Shown here one piece after another: positions 44,426 through 55,797 of a DNA stretch of 64,000 bases (within the stretch, counting starts at the first letter, position 1; each line of letters begins with the position of its first letter). Under the pieces are notes generated by a model, which saw nothing but the letters and a program-made list of their open reading frames with translations, was not told where the DNA came from and ran no database searches. A program made the position numbers and the translations under genes. The stretch spans positions 107,660,036 to 107,724,035 of the forward strand of contig CM043699.1 of the NCBI GenBank assembly GCA_023935145.1, in the 5' to 3' direction. Source of the DNA: Bretschneidera sinensis (taxonomy: Eukaryota; Streptophyta; Magnoliopsida; Brassicales; Akaniaceae).

Positions 44426-46573
44426 ATTATGATTGCACAGATGTTTTCCTTGTTGGATGGCTTCGGGCTCCTGTGCAGTATACTTATCCCTGCCATGATA
44501 TGTATATAGATGCAACCTATGGGGCATATGTCAATAGGAGGACCAACTTTGTAGTATGAGAAGCAGTTGGCAAGGAGATAAAAAAGATTGAACCTCTCAC
44601 GGGTTTGTCTACCTGAAAATCACATCACAGAGGTAGATATGGAGCCATTTCTTGGTACACCGGAAGCATCTTCTGCTGATGGGGGTTCTTATGGCGGATC
44701 AGTTGATCTTGCAATCCGAGGATTCCTTCTGCACATCCTTGTATTTTACATGTACATAAGCTCCGTATGTAGTACATGTTGTAGAAAGTGTCGAGGATTC
44801 CACGATCGACTACATATTATTATTAGTTATGTCAGATGAGAGAGGTAGATATTATTATTAGTTATGCCATATAATCATCAGTTCTGCAACCGAAGTGATA
44901 ACTGTTGCCCTACAAATCGATGATCATATCATTTTTTTCTCCTCTGGACGCTTGTTTTTTTAGAGAATCAATTCAATCGAACAGTGGAGCCTGTCCAAAT
45001 TCCAAACAATCATCTTTCAAGGAGGATTTTCTGTATCTTAGGTATTCAACTGATATTTATGTGAGAATAACTAAACAAAAAGTTGCTATCTGAGAGAGAG
45101 TAAAACCCAGGATGTTCAAAGACTGCTGCTTCTCCGTATTGTTACAAATATAGGCAAATATATCACCCAATACCAAACTGACATGTGGAAACTCTTGGGG
45201 CAATAAGTAATTTCATGCTGAAGATACCTGCCAATATGATGAAGACATCTGGCTATCAAGAAGATCAGGCCTTTCATCTCATTATATTCTCCTCAGTCAT
45301 TTCTCTTTTCCTAAAAAAGATATTGACTTCGTAACCTAGACTCATTCCTCTTTAAAGATATTTAGCATTGGAGGTCACTCTAAAGAATACAACTTCAAGC
45401 GTTTTTTTTTCGTTTGGGAACTGCAGTGTTTGACTGACGTGTGCTATGCCGTGAGCTCATCCATACAGATTTCAAGAGAGGAAAAAAAAGAGGAGAGGAT
45501 GGAAAATAAGAATATTAATATTTGGTAAAGATTATGAAAATTTGGAGAAAAAAAATGATAAAAAAAATTAATTTATTTTAATTTTGAATCGTTTATTATT
45601 ATAATTTAGAAGGATTGTGATTTGTTAAGAAAATATTAATCCACCATTTTTTTCTTTTCATTTTGTTTTTTTTACAACACGATAAAATAGTAGATCAAGT
45701 TTCATCAGGAACTATAGTTATAATTCCTCAATTAGGCAGAGAAGCAGTACCAACCTGCCATTTCTTTTTTAAGCTTCTAAAAGTAGATCAAGTTTCCTCA
45801 CGAACGGGAATTTTACACTTGCCTTAATGCTATCCAGTCCCACAACCGATATATTAAGTTCTGAATCTGACTTGAGCTCTCAAAAATATAAAAAGTTCAT
45901 TATGTTTTGCCTTCCATTAGTAAATACAAGTCCTGGTTACCAGAACGTAGAATCCAGAGAATACAAGTCCTGCAGGCTGCAGCACCGGCTGTGAGACAAA
46001 CATAGCTGATGCTGTATAGCTGTTTGTTAATAGGACTAGCTCCAAAACCCAGTGGAGAAAGAAGAAGTTAATGCCTTTTTAATTGAAAAGAAAGTTGAAA
46101 TTCGCATTAATTAATAAGATGTATATCGTCATGGAATTAAGCTGACCTCCTGGAAAATGAAGAATGAAGGCTAAAATAAGCAAGCCAAGCCGCATTGAGA
46201 CCCATTGCTTGACCCTTTCATAGTGACCCTGCAAAAAGCCCCCACCCCTCAGATTTCATTCAAGAAATTCAACATTTAGGTCTTGATTTGTGCAAGTTAC
46301 TTGTTTATGTTTTACTCTCATCTGAACACATTCTTTTAGTTTTAACCTTAATTAAGCTTCAATCATTGTTGAATTCTTCCTTTTAATTTACATTATTTAT
46401 ATGGCCTTACCTTGCAACAGAATTTATTTGGAGACTAACAGCCCTTAAAGCATAGAGACAGGAGCTCAATTGCCATTGTTGTGTGTAATAATATCTGCAA
46501 TCTTAGGCCTTAAGCAGTACTCGACAATGTAAAATATTTGAAGCCCAGTTGGGTCTTACATTTTTTTTTAATG
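44426..46573. other. ACR 3' region and intergenic sequence
   Basis: The first few hundred bases (to about 44830) are likely 3' UTR. The rest is AT-rich without recognisable genes. Short ORFs at 44588-44839 and 44905-45093 have no similarity I recognise. Confidence 0.5.
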
Positions 46574-47025
46574 TCAGTGGGCCTGGTCCACTATATTATA
46601 AAGAAGCTTTGGAGCAAATGGATATTTTTGATCTCAGACTTGGAAAAAGAATTCAAAGTCAAACCAAATTATAATTTAAGATTGATTTGAGAAGTTGAGA
46701 TAACTTAACTTTTATCCTAATTTCTCAAAATCGAATATATCTTCTCTCTAGGTAATAATCTGTTTAAAATATAAACATAACCAAATAGATTAGTGAAATG
46801 AGAGTCTGATCCACTATATGATAAAGAAACTTTGGAACAAATTGATATTTGATCTAGGACTAAAAAAAATAATTTAAAATCAAACTAAATTATAATTTAA
46901 CGTTGATTCGAGAAGTTGAGATAACTTAACTTTTATCCTAATTTCTCAAAATCCAATATATCTTCTCTCTAGGTTATAATCTCTTTAAAATATAATCATA
47001 ACCAAACATATTAATGAAATAGATA
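46574..47025. repeat. Tandem duplication of about 225 bp
   Basis: Two diverged copies (about 46574-46799 and 46800-47025) share GAGAAGTTGAGATAACTTAA and ATATCTTCTCTCTAGGT. The copies differ by roughly 15%, so the duplication is old. Confidence 0.8.
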
Positions 47026-47464
47026 TAGATACTAATTTATAAGATGGTTTGACTAGTTTGTAAGCCAAACCAAACATGCTCTAAAGTTCTTTTTATGTCT
47101 TAGCTTGATGATGTGTTTAATTAATTATAGATAAACATACAATGAACTATAAGCCAGTGTTCAACTTCTTCCAACCACGATTTATCACATTAGTTTTTCA
47201 CTTTACATGTTCATTGACGTGACAGATTGTGGTTGAATAGAGCCTATAAAATCTGTTCTACCCAGAAATTTATCAAATTTAAACCAATAACACAAGCAAT
47301 AAAGTCAAATAATATCTTAAGGATAATCCACTAGTAATTACAGTCAGTAGTTTGTGTGATTCTTGTGCAAAATCTTATGCACAAATCATTTCTCACGTGG
47401 ATCGACATGCAAATTTGATAATCCATAAAAACAGCATTTGGCCATAGTTTGACCAGAGCTAATG

Positions 47465-47760
47465 TGGGTATCACGTCAAATGCTATGGCTGAACTTTGGG
47501 CAATATGATTGCTCATTGCAAATGCATGTGGGGTTAGGAATTTACAAATTGAGACAGATTCCATAATGTGCTTTACTTGATATAGTTTAATTTCAACCGT
47601 GTGAAGATGTCTTTTTGTTATAGCGAAGTAAGCAAATGGAGTCGTACGTAAGGTGTCCAAAATGGCTGCAACTATGAACATGCACTTTCAATGTTGTCAA
47701 CAGCCTCCTCAGTGCCTTAAGGAAGATAGCTTTTATTTGATGTTAATAGATTTCATGCAA
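47465..47760 (+). pseudogene. LINE RNase H remnant, C-terminal half, inverted relative to the rest
   Basis: Plus-strand frames read ITSNAMAELWAI, a stop, then LLIANACGVRNLQIETDS. These are the AEL and (E/D)xDS motifs of the plant-type RNase H domain found at the end of L1-like LINEs. A further decayed tract with PPQCLKEDSF follows near 47705. The N-terminal half of such a domain lies at 50490-50625 on the minus strand and stops at the residue where this half begins. The antisense ORF across 47331-47681 is a shadow. Confidence 0.6.
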
Positions 47761-48065
47761 CTCTTTTCTAACTAGCGTGGGAAAGATTTTTACTTTTGAT
47801 TGAGCACAATTATTTTGGGACATTTTAAAATGAAAATAAAGACACTTATTATGGAATAGAGGAAATAACATTTTTGAGTAAGGATGCAACTTAAGTAAGT
47901 TAACCCAACCTAACTTGAGTCTAACTTGAACTTTACAAGTTAGGGTATGAAATTTTTTAAAATTGAATTGAGTAAATGTTGAAAACTTTCGACCTGAATT
48001 AAATTTGAGTTAGATTAGGCTCAAAGTTTTTGCAAACCCAAATCAACAAGTAATTTTCAAGTTGT
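47761..48065. other. Short non-coding interval before the MFS pseudogene
   Basis: AT-rich. It contains repeated AACTTGA/AACCCAAC-like words of the kind common in hAT-type subterminal repeats; no boundaries can be set. Confidence 0.4.
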
Positions 48066-49660
48066 TTGGAGGGTTATGACCAAACAATTCTCAACTTGCT
48101 TAGCTTCTTCAAGGACTTGAGTGGCAACGTTGGGGTCTTATCAGGCCTCATCAACGAAGTCACACCACCATGGATGGTTCTCTCAATCGGTGCAATCATG
48201 AACTTCTTCGGTTACTTCATGATTTGGCTTGCTGTCACTGGCCGTATTTCAAAGCCACAGATATGGCAAATGTGTCTCTACATTTGCATAGGCGCAAATT
48301 CTCAGTCTTTTATAAACACTGGAGCTTTGGTCACTTGTGTCAAGAATTTCCCTGAAAGCAGAGGAAGTGTTTTAAGCCTTTTAAAAGGGTTTGTTGGTAT
48401 AAGCGGTGCATTATAACACCATTGTATCACGCTTTTTATGGAGATCACGACTCAAAGGCTCTTATCTTGCTAATTGCTTCGCGTCGTACTGCTGTTTCCT
48501 TTGTTTTTCTTAGAACAATTCGGATTATAAAGATCGTTGGACAGCCAAATGAGCTCAATATTTTCTATAAAATGCTATTTCACTTGGCCTCGCTAGGTTT
48601 CTCATTGTTGTAGTCATCTTACAAAACAGGCTCAGTTTCACCAGAATTGCTTACATTGGGAGTGCTTCATTTGTTCTTTATTCTACTATTTTTACCTATA
48701 GCCATTGTTATCAAAGAAGAATTCAATCTAAGGAGAAGAAGCAAGAGTGATCACTGAAGATCCAACTGCTATTGAATTAGAGACTCTGCAGCCTGCAGCC
48801 TCCTCTGTTCCAGCTAGTACAGAGAAAAAGCAAGTTTCATGCGTGGTGAACATCTTCAAGCCACCAGACACAGAAGACTACACAATTTTGCAAACACTTT
48901 TTAGCATAGACATGTTGACTCTGTTAGCAGCTACAACCTTTGGTGTTGGCGGTACATTGACTGTTATTGACAACTTGGATCAGATTAGCAAGTCTTTGGG
49001 ATACCCAACTCGAAGCACAACAACTTTTGTTTCTCTTGTGAGTATTTGGAACTATCTTGAAAGGATAGTTGCTGGTTTTGCATCAGAAATCTTGTTGACA
49101 AAATACAAGATCACTCGTCCATTAGTAGTCACTTTCGTGCTTCTTTTCTCGTGTTGGTCATCTTCTGATCACCTTTGCAGTCCCCAATTCGCTTTACTTC
49201 GCCTCTGTGATCATCGGATTCTGCTTTGAAGCACTATAGAGTATGGCCATTGATGTTCGCTATCATATCCGAGATATTTGGCCTAAAGTAGTACTCCACA
49301 TTGTATAATTTTGGTTCTGTGGCTAGCCCAGTTGGGGCTAATATACTCAATGTGATGGCGACTGGTCGATTTTATGACAAAGAGGCCTTGAAGCAATTGG
49401 GAGATTCAGGTCTTACAAGAGAAGCTGGGCAGGACTTGTACATTGTTACAGGATGGATTTTATTGTAATCACAGCTGCAACATTTTTTGGTTGCCTTGTT
49501 TCATTTATTTTGGTGCTTAGGACTAAATTTTTTTTACAAGGTGATATCTACAAAAAAAAATAAAAAATTAGAGAAGAAGCAATCGCCGCGGAGAAGGATA
49601 TGGTTTCTGTTGAAAGAGGATCAAGAGCTACCACAGATTCTGTTGTTATATCAAAGTAGC
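48066..49660 (+). pseudogene. MFS transporter pseudogene, NFD4/nodulin-like family
   Basis: It starts abruptly at GYDQTILNLLSFFKDL, a conserved tract that in the family follows about 40 N-terminal residues, so the 5' end is missing. The nodulin-like half continues through NEVTPPWMVLSIGAIMN and ANSQSFINTGALVT to a one-base frameshift near 48413. Further frameshifts lie near 48490, 48610 and 49150. The C-terminal MFS half is seen at 48747-49229 (TFGVGGTLTVIDNLDQIS) and in fragments to about 49660, where the Ser-rich tail ends. In life such proteins are 12-helix membrane carriers of unclear substrate. The absence of introns suits either a truncated duplicate or a retrocopy. Confidence 0.85.
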
Positions 49661-49692
49661 AGCAAGCTATTCTTGTTTGCATTGGAGGCAAT

Positions 49693-49764
49693 AGTTGGTA
49701 GAGTTAAGGACTGTAATTGGTAATAATCAAGCTTAGGTCGCTGGTTCGAATCCGGCAGGTCTGA
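49693..49764 (+). pseudogene. tRNA-Tyr(GUA) remnant with intron, 5' end lost
   Basis: D-arm AGTTGGTAGAG, anticodon context GGACTGTA (GUA at 49713-49715), an intron-like stretch, then TTAGGTCGCTGGTTCGAATC with a complete T-arm and a 3' acceptor strand match plant nuclear tRNA-Tyr, which carries an intron at this place. The 5' acceptor strand cannot be found before 49693, so no acceptor stem can form. It begins about 30 bp after the MFS pseudogene. Confidence 0.75.
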
Positions 49765-50489
49765 TTTTTTGAACTATTTTACTTTTTATATATTTCTGTA
49801 CCTTGAAGATATTTTACTTTTGAACTATTTTACTTTTCATCCTTTCTTGTTTTGAAAAATGCTACTCGTAATATGATCCTTCACATTTTCTTTCCCTTTA
49901 CATATTTCATCCAAAGGGGTCAAACGAGTGGATCGAACTGGAGTGCACAAATCACTAAACCTAAGTTGAATTTGAATAAATGTTCTATGATTAAAGGATT
50001 TAAAATAGAAAAGTTTACGTATTTTAACTAAAAAATGGGTGAGCAAAATTGCATATACGAATTTTTTGTTATGTTGAAGAAATTATGTCTTTGGATCATT
50101 CCCATTTTAGTTAAACAAATAATACCCTCAGACTAACTTGACTCGACCCGTGATTTAGTGTGCGGGCAGGGTACAACTAATTTTTAAACAGATTTTGAAC
50201 TTGGACCCATAATAGATCAGAGTTCATACAGATAGAATGAGGGAAGCAAACTTCCCTAAAGTCAGCATCCAACAACTCCTCCAAAAAAAGGGAGAAGGGA
50301 AGTAAGACGGTAGAACTGCCAATAATTGCGGCTTAACGTTGAGCAAAGGACGCAAGAAGAAGCTTGCAATTATCAATAAGAGTCTTGAAAGGGTGCATAT
50401 TAGATTATTAGGAGAAAGAAAACTTAATTAATAATTGTTAGGTAACTTCATTAGTAACATGAATAATAGATGTATGATCGTTTACATAA
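49765..50489. other. Non-coding interval
   Basis: AT-rich, without genes. A tract near 50140-50200 has words typical of decayed hAT-like repeats. The LINE remnant starts at about 50490. Confidence 0.4.
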
Positions 50490-51386
50490 TCCCAATATCT
50501 TTGAATAACCCTCAACCCACTGACCCTAATCATCCATTAAGAGACTCCCATCCGCTTGATCAGGATTACCAAAGGAAGCTCCATCCGTATGAAGCTTAAC
50601 CCAAAAATATAATTTTGAGGTATTGAGAGACCCTCCAAATAGATGGCATGAGGATCAGCAACAATGTTGTCAAAAGAGAATCTGTTTCTAGCCAGTCAAA
50701 GGGTCCAACCAATAAACACAAATAAAATGTTACAAGGCATACAGGTGGACAGAAGTTAAGTTACTGGTATTTTATTTCAGCAAACCAAACAGATCTTTGT
50801 CAAAAAAGAAGAAGAAAAAATGATGTTAGCAACATTAAAAAAGAAAAGTGTTAGAAGAGCACCCCAGTTGCCCATCAATTTGTAATACTCTATCAATGGA
50901 TTAATAATTGAACGGCTAGATTGATAAATAACTGCTTTACTTTTAAAATGTTATATTATTTAGCGAATGAAAAATAAAATTTTCACTGATTGTTGATTCA
51001 AATGATCAAATGAGTGATCAAAACAAAGGCCTCTAAATCTTTACTGATTCAAAAACTGTTATCAGATTTTTCTATGGTGCAAATTCTTAACACATGCATG
51101 AAGGAAATTTTCAGTTTGTGGGACAAAGATGGCAGCAGTTATCTTGCAGAATATTTTTCTAGTGAACAACAGATTTTTGTGCATGATCTTGGCATGGGTA
51201 ACCAAGAAAGAAAATGTTTTAAACGATTGTGGACTTTAAGATCCCAAACCCAGCTGCAATCAAGGCTCTGATCCAGTGATCCTTAATTAAGGGTGGGCAA
51301 CAAATCATAGGATGACTTAATATTGAACTTCCCATCAGAAGTAGGGGCCCACATAACTGGGATCTTTACAACTTCTATCAAAGGAG
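50490..51386 (-). pseudogene. LINE (L1-like) remnant: RT C-terminal region, zf-RVT-like region and first half of RNase H
   Basis: The minus strand, from right to left, reads IPVMWAPTSDGKFNIKSSYD (near 51370-51310), the tract that follows RT in plant LINEs. Then comes a decayed cysteine-containing region (about 51270-50900; NRLKHFL and CHLCPT tracts) like the zinc-binding reverse transcriptase region. Last is an RNase H start, WVKLHTDGASFGNPDQADGS (50625-50565), with the first catalytic Asp. It ends at GYSKILG near 50490. A hAT element interrupts its upstream part at 51387. Confidence 0.68.
51379..51386. repeat. Target site duplication of the hAT element, left copy (CAAAGGAG)
   Basis: The same eight bases follow the element at 52486-52493. 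An 8-bp duplication is the hAT hallmark. Confidence 0.9.
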
Positions 51387-52485
51387 CAGGGTGTTAATGG
51401 GTCGTACCATGCCGGTTTACAGCTCGCACAAGGCGGCCTATTATGTTTTTGTGCTGTGTTGTGTTTCTTTCTCTTTTATATCGTATCATGTCTTTTTTTC
51501 TTTTATGTCGTGCTAAATTTTTAAAAACTTAAGCCCCGTACGATTTAAAGCCCACATGGCTATTGGTCCGTATCGGATTGTGCCTTATTGGGCTATTCCA
51601 TGGGCTTCATAAGTATAAATTGATTTTTTTTACTTTTTTTTTGTTGAAAATAGTAAACAAAATTATAAATATTAAATTAAATGCTTATAATTGTATAGAA
51701 CAACAATCATTTTATTGATGAAGTTAAGTATTACAAATAATTTAGAAATTGAACAAAAACAACAACATAAACAAATAACTTTAAAATTATAACTTCCAAA
51801 AATCTGTCAAATAAATAACTTACAAAAAAACAACATATAAAATAAACAAAAAAAATGAAATGACTTACAAATGAGTGAAATAGAAAAAAAAAAACAACTT
51901 AGAAATTTTAAAAATTAGAAAGACAAAAATTATTACTATTACTTTTAGCCGTTCACAGTTTATAATCTTGCGGACCAAGAGTCACAAATTTTCTTCATCA
52001 TTGATCTCTTCAATCGTCACTTGATCCGTTATATTGATCTTTCTTTAATATGTTACTTGTACGGTCTTTTGCATCTAGCTAGTCCTTTGTGCATATTAGT
52101 ATTTGCAATGTTTCTGATAATGGTCTTAATCGTAATTCATCCAAAATTCTAGAACATGCATTAAAAGTTTGTTCTGATTCTATGGTAGATACTGGAACAA
52201 TTAGTAGATTATGTGTCGTTATGCTAAGAATATCAAGTTTATTACCATCTAATTCTTCTTGACTCTTCATTCTAGTGGCATAAAATTGTATGTAATTTTA
52301 AATTTTGTTAGATGTTATAGTCATGCTTCGTGTCGTGTCGGGCCATGGGCTTCAAAAGCTAGGCTTGCCGTGTCGTGGGCCTAATAAGCTAGGCCCAACA
52401 TAGCCCATCCACTAGGATCGTGCCAAGCATAGCACAGCCCGTGGAAGTGTGGGCCGTGCCGTGCCGACCCACAGTGCCACCCCTA
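51387..52485 (-). mobile_element. hAT DNA transposon, internally deleted (1099 bp)
   Basis: The left end starts CAGGGTGTTAATGGGTCG. The right end in reverse complement starts TAGGGGTGGCACTGTGGG. Both are hAT-type termini and are flanked by perfect 8-bp duplications. The right subterminal region is rich in GGCACGG repeats. Inside is a minus-strand remnant of the transposase C-terminus. It inserted into the LINE remnant. Confidence 0.88.
52079..52270 (-). pseudogene. hAT transposase C-terminal dimerisation remnant
   Basis: The 63-codon ORF contains IVPVSTIESEQTFNACSRIL and ends ICTKD. This matches the conserved C-terminal hAT dimerisation region (usually IPVSTVASE, then CTQDW). The rest of the transposase, including the RNase H-like catalytic domain, is missing. 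Confidence 0.85.
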
Positions 52486-52493
52486 CAAAGGAG

Positions 52494-52594
52494 ATAGGGC
52501 CTCTAGATTGCTCTAGCCTCCAAGTGTGGAGCTTGCACTCTTGAAGCTCCTTCTCTATAGCCTGCTTGTCTGATTAGCTCAGCCCAATTTCTGC
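52494..52594 (-). pseudogene. LINE remnant, part upstream of the hAT insertion
   Basis: The minus-strand reading frame continues across the hAT target site into the tract at 51370. The stretch is short and has no diagnostic motif of its own, so it is assigned by continuity. Confidence 0.45.
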
Positions 52595-53196
52595 CACACG
52601 CAAGGGTGGATCCACATTAAGGGCTGTGAGGTCATTTACCCCCACTTAATTTTTTTTTAAAGTTAATATTATATATATTTTTAAATTTTTCTGCATTAAA
52701 ATAAATAATTTGTCCCTACAAGTATTAAAAATTATTTAAACTTATTGTAAAAAAAATTTGTATAAAAAAAACTTTGAGTTTATGTGTAAATTTTATAACC
52801 TTAATATAAAGACTCACAAGTTGTCTCATGTATAAAACTTTTTAACTTGTTAAAAAAATATAAATATTCTCTAAATAAATGTTTATATATAAATCTGTAA
52901 TTTTTTGACAAGTATTATCAAAAACAACCATAATCACTGAGTCAAATATGACCATATCTACTAAAATATCAAACTGTGACAACGTAATTCTTTCACAATC
53001 AACCGAACGTGCCTCTCACATTATTGCATGAAATTGATTCTCAATTACTCATTTTATAGGTAAAGAGCAAAGAAAAAATTTAAAATATAAAAAACTGGGA
53101 CTTTTATAATATGTCGGAAAAGAGGTGAAAATTGTGGTAAAAAAAAAAGGGGTTAAGCCACAATGCAACTTGTACCTTAAATGGATAAGTTAGTAT

Positions 53197-53240
<44 letters not shown>

Positions 53241-53275
53241 GTCATCTCCACTAATTTATTTATTTTTGGATCTGT
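52595..53275. mobile_element. Probable MITE with (AT)n microsatellite
   Basis: Left terminus AGGGTGGATCCA and right terminus in reverse complement AGTGACAGATCCA are related and resemble a common plant MITE terminus (GTGGCGGATCCA type). The interior is AT-rich and non-coding, with an (AT)n run at 53201-53237. I could not establish a target duplication. Confidence 0.4.
53201..53237. repeat. AT dinucleotide microsatellite
   Basis: An uninterrupted AT alternation of 37 bp. Confidence 0.95.
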
Positions 53276-54171
53276 CACTGACCACTCACATGTTATCTCA
53301 CACACGTGTTGCACAATGTGGGGAATAAGATAAGTGAGTCCTCAATTGGGCAATAAGTGCCATTTGCTTTGTTTCTGTGTTACTCACCAAAGCAGGACCA
53401 TTTCCACTTAACAAGAGGACCCCACTAAACACATAATACATGAACATGACTGCAATATTGGGAAGAATTTATACTCTTATGTATAAATGTATTGACAAAA
53501 CACTAACTTTCACCATCAAATTGACAAATTTGATCCAAGTCACGTCAAATAGGAAGTAGAAAAAGTCAAGACAGCTTAGATCTCAAATTTGTTTGCACAA
53601 ATGCATCCAATGATGATATGAATATCTCTTACTCTTATCTTATCTCTTTTAAGCAAACAAAGCATGTCATAAACTCACCAAACCAATCTCTATCAATTGG
53701 GTCTCCCCCCCCCCCCCCCCTACTAAAATTCCTTAATTACTACATTAATGGTTGCGATGAGCATTTAGATATGGTGGAATATTATCCTCTCTTATAATTT
53801 TAGTTTTTAGAAACATTTGACTCAGCTTAGTTATATATTGATCATTAGCTAATCAATTCTACAAAATTTTGAATCATTCTGTTCAGAAGTGAGTATAGAT
53901 TAGTTTGGATCGAATTAACTTAAAATTCAAGTCAACTCAATTATATCGGGTTGAGAAAATCTTAACCCAACCAAATTCAACTTATGAACCAATCTAACCT
54001 TAACTCATTCAAATCGGTTTGGATCTATTTGGGTCATCTGTTTAATCTATTCTTTTTAACTTAAAAATTAATTCAAATACATAAATATAAGAAAAAATAT
54101 TATACTATAACAATTTATTATTCATTAGATTCAAAATCAAATCCATATAACAATTCATTAACTTTATATTT
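53276..54171. other. AT-rich intergenic sequence with a 16-bp poly-C run
   Basis: The poly-C run is at 53705-53720. From about 53885 there are repeated words such as AACCCAACC and TTGGATCGAATTAAC, typical of subterminal repeats of hAT-like elements, but I cannot define ends. No gene is seen. Confidence 0.45.
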
Positions 54172-54310
54172 GGTTATCTGAAATTGAAGTTTGGAATTGG
54201 AATTGAGGTGGAATTATACTTTTTTCAATATAAAAAATGGTTGAAAAAAAACTGCGATTCTACCTCAAATTCTATTTCCAAGCTTTAATTCCAGACAACC
54301 AAACGTAACG
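54172..54310. mobile_element. Small inverted-repeat MITE
   Basis: The left TTTGGTTATCTGAAATTGAA pairs with the reverse complement of the right (TTTGGTTGTCTGGAATTAAA). The arms of about 55 bp nearly meet, so it would fold into one hairpin. Confidence 0.65.
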
Positions 54311-55079
54311 TAAGAGTGTATTTGAATCAAATAAATTATATAAATTTTGTAGAATTCATTTCGAAATAAATTCACTGTGAAATTAAGTTATCTTGTTGTA
54401 GATTTTATTAAAATTGATAGAATTTAAAAATGAATTCACATAATAAAGAGTAAAAAGTTATGTTGACCAAAATATTTAACTTAAAAAAGTCAAATATAAA
54501 GATTCATTTCTAAATGAATTCTTTTTTCAATTTATTTGAAAATAAAATGAATTTTATTTTCATTTCATTCCAAACAGAGTGTAAATCTTACAAATCCATC
54601 GTTTACAAAGTACCTTAAATCACTAAATATAAATTTCAAACAACTTTAATTTAATAAAAAACCATATAAAATTAAATAAGTATTAAATTTTAGACGTGCT
54701 TAATGAATCAAATCCTTTAAAGTTTTAATACCAATATAAAACAACCTACAACTATCCAACAAATAAAATACTTTAAATATATAAAATTCAACCCAACCCA
54801 ATAAATTTTTCAATTCAAACTCAACACAATACCTAAAAATCCAACCCACCTCAATAGATTGCATCTACTTGAATCTGGTTCACAGTTCCACACGGTTGTC
54901 ATGCCTTCATTTTGGATATATAGTGGTTAAAACATACTGTAGTAATTGACTCCATCATACCGTGTTGTGTCCTATTTCCATTCGTCTTAATGACTTTGAT
55001 CATGTCCAATTGACCATGTATAGGATTACAAATTTGTTTGACATAATTTGAACAAAGTAAACGTGTTAAACTATTATTA
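54311..55079. other. AT-rich intergenic sequence, possibly further MITE debris
   Basis: Positions 54315-54585 may be another element, with TIR-like ends GTGTATTTGAATCAAAT and (reverse complement) CTGTTTGGAATGAAAT. Evidence is weak. No gene is seen. Confidence 0.35.
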
Positions 55080-55797
55080 AAATTTAGGGTTTATTTTACC
55101 ATGTCTTTAAACTATGAATGTGTAGCATTTAATTCTCTAAATTATTAATTTGACTCTAAAAATTAGGGTTGGAATCGAATCGAGTTTTTATTGAATTATT
55201 CGAGTTCGAGCTCAGTCAAAGCTCGGCTCGATCGAACTCGAACTTGAACTCGAATATGAAATTTAAACTTGAATCGAGCTGGGCTCGAATACTTTAAAGT
55301 TCGACTCGAAAGTCTCTCAAACAGTTCGATAAAATATTATTGAGATCGAACCAATATTTATTTAATATGTTTATTTATTAAAATTATAATTCGAGTTCGA
55401 GCTCAAATGGAAAATCTAAAGCTCAGGCTCGAGCTCAAATATGCTCGATTGTTATCGAGCTCGAGCCTTCATAAAATTTATCGAATTTGAACTTGTTCAT
55501 TTAATTTCGAGCCGGGCTCGAATACGTTATTCGGCTCGAATACGTTATTCGGCTCGAATCAATTCCTACTAAAGATTTTTGAACTATGAATTAGTAGCAA
55601 TCAACTCTTTAAATCCATTTTCCGATGAGAAAATTAATAGAAATACAATAAGTGAGGATTCTTTAATTTTATTATTACTATATAGTGAATGTTTTTCGTC
55701 GAAAAATGGATTTAAAGAATTGATTGCTACTAATTTATAGTTTAAAAATTAAATACACGAGTATTCAAGTATTTACGATACAATAAACCCTAAGTTT
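55080..55797. mobile_element. Inverted-repeat element interrupted by a hAT MITE
   Basis: The left end TTTAGGGTTTATT (55083) and the reverse complement of the right end CTTAGGGTTTATT (55782-55794) match. Inner arms near 55575-55625 and 55695-55750 also pair (AGTAGCAATCAA, TTTAAATCCATTTT). A 405-bp hAT-like MITE sits in the left part. Confidence 0.55.
55164..55568. mobile_element. CGAG-rich hAT-like MITE
   Basis: It starts TAGGGTTGGAATCGAATCGAG-like and in reverse complement starts TAGGAATTGATTCGAG. It is flanked by CTAAAAAT (55156-55163) and CTAAAGAT (55569-55576), an 8-bp duplication with one mismatch. The interior is packed with CTCGAG, GAGCTCG and TTCGAG words. No coding sequence. Confidence 0.7.

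Noticed and set aside
44588..44839. A possible further ACR exon or small gene after the ACR stop
   Set aside because: The ACR protein is complete at 414 residues, and this ORF has no ACT motif; it is more likely 3' UTR.
47331..47681. Minus-strand ORF of 116 codons
   Set aside because: It is the antisense shadow of the decayed RNase H half on the plus strand.
49693..49764. A functional tRNA-Tyr gene
   Set aside because: The 5' acceptor strand needed to close the stem cannot be found.
51014..51271. Plus-strand ORF of 85 codons
   Set aside because: It is antisense to the zinc-binding region of the LINE remnant on the minus strand.
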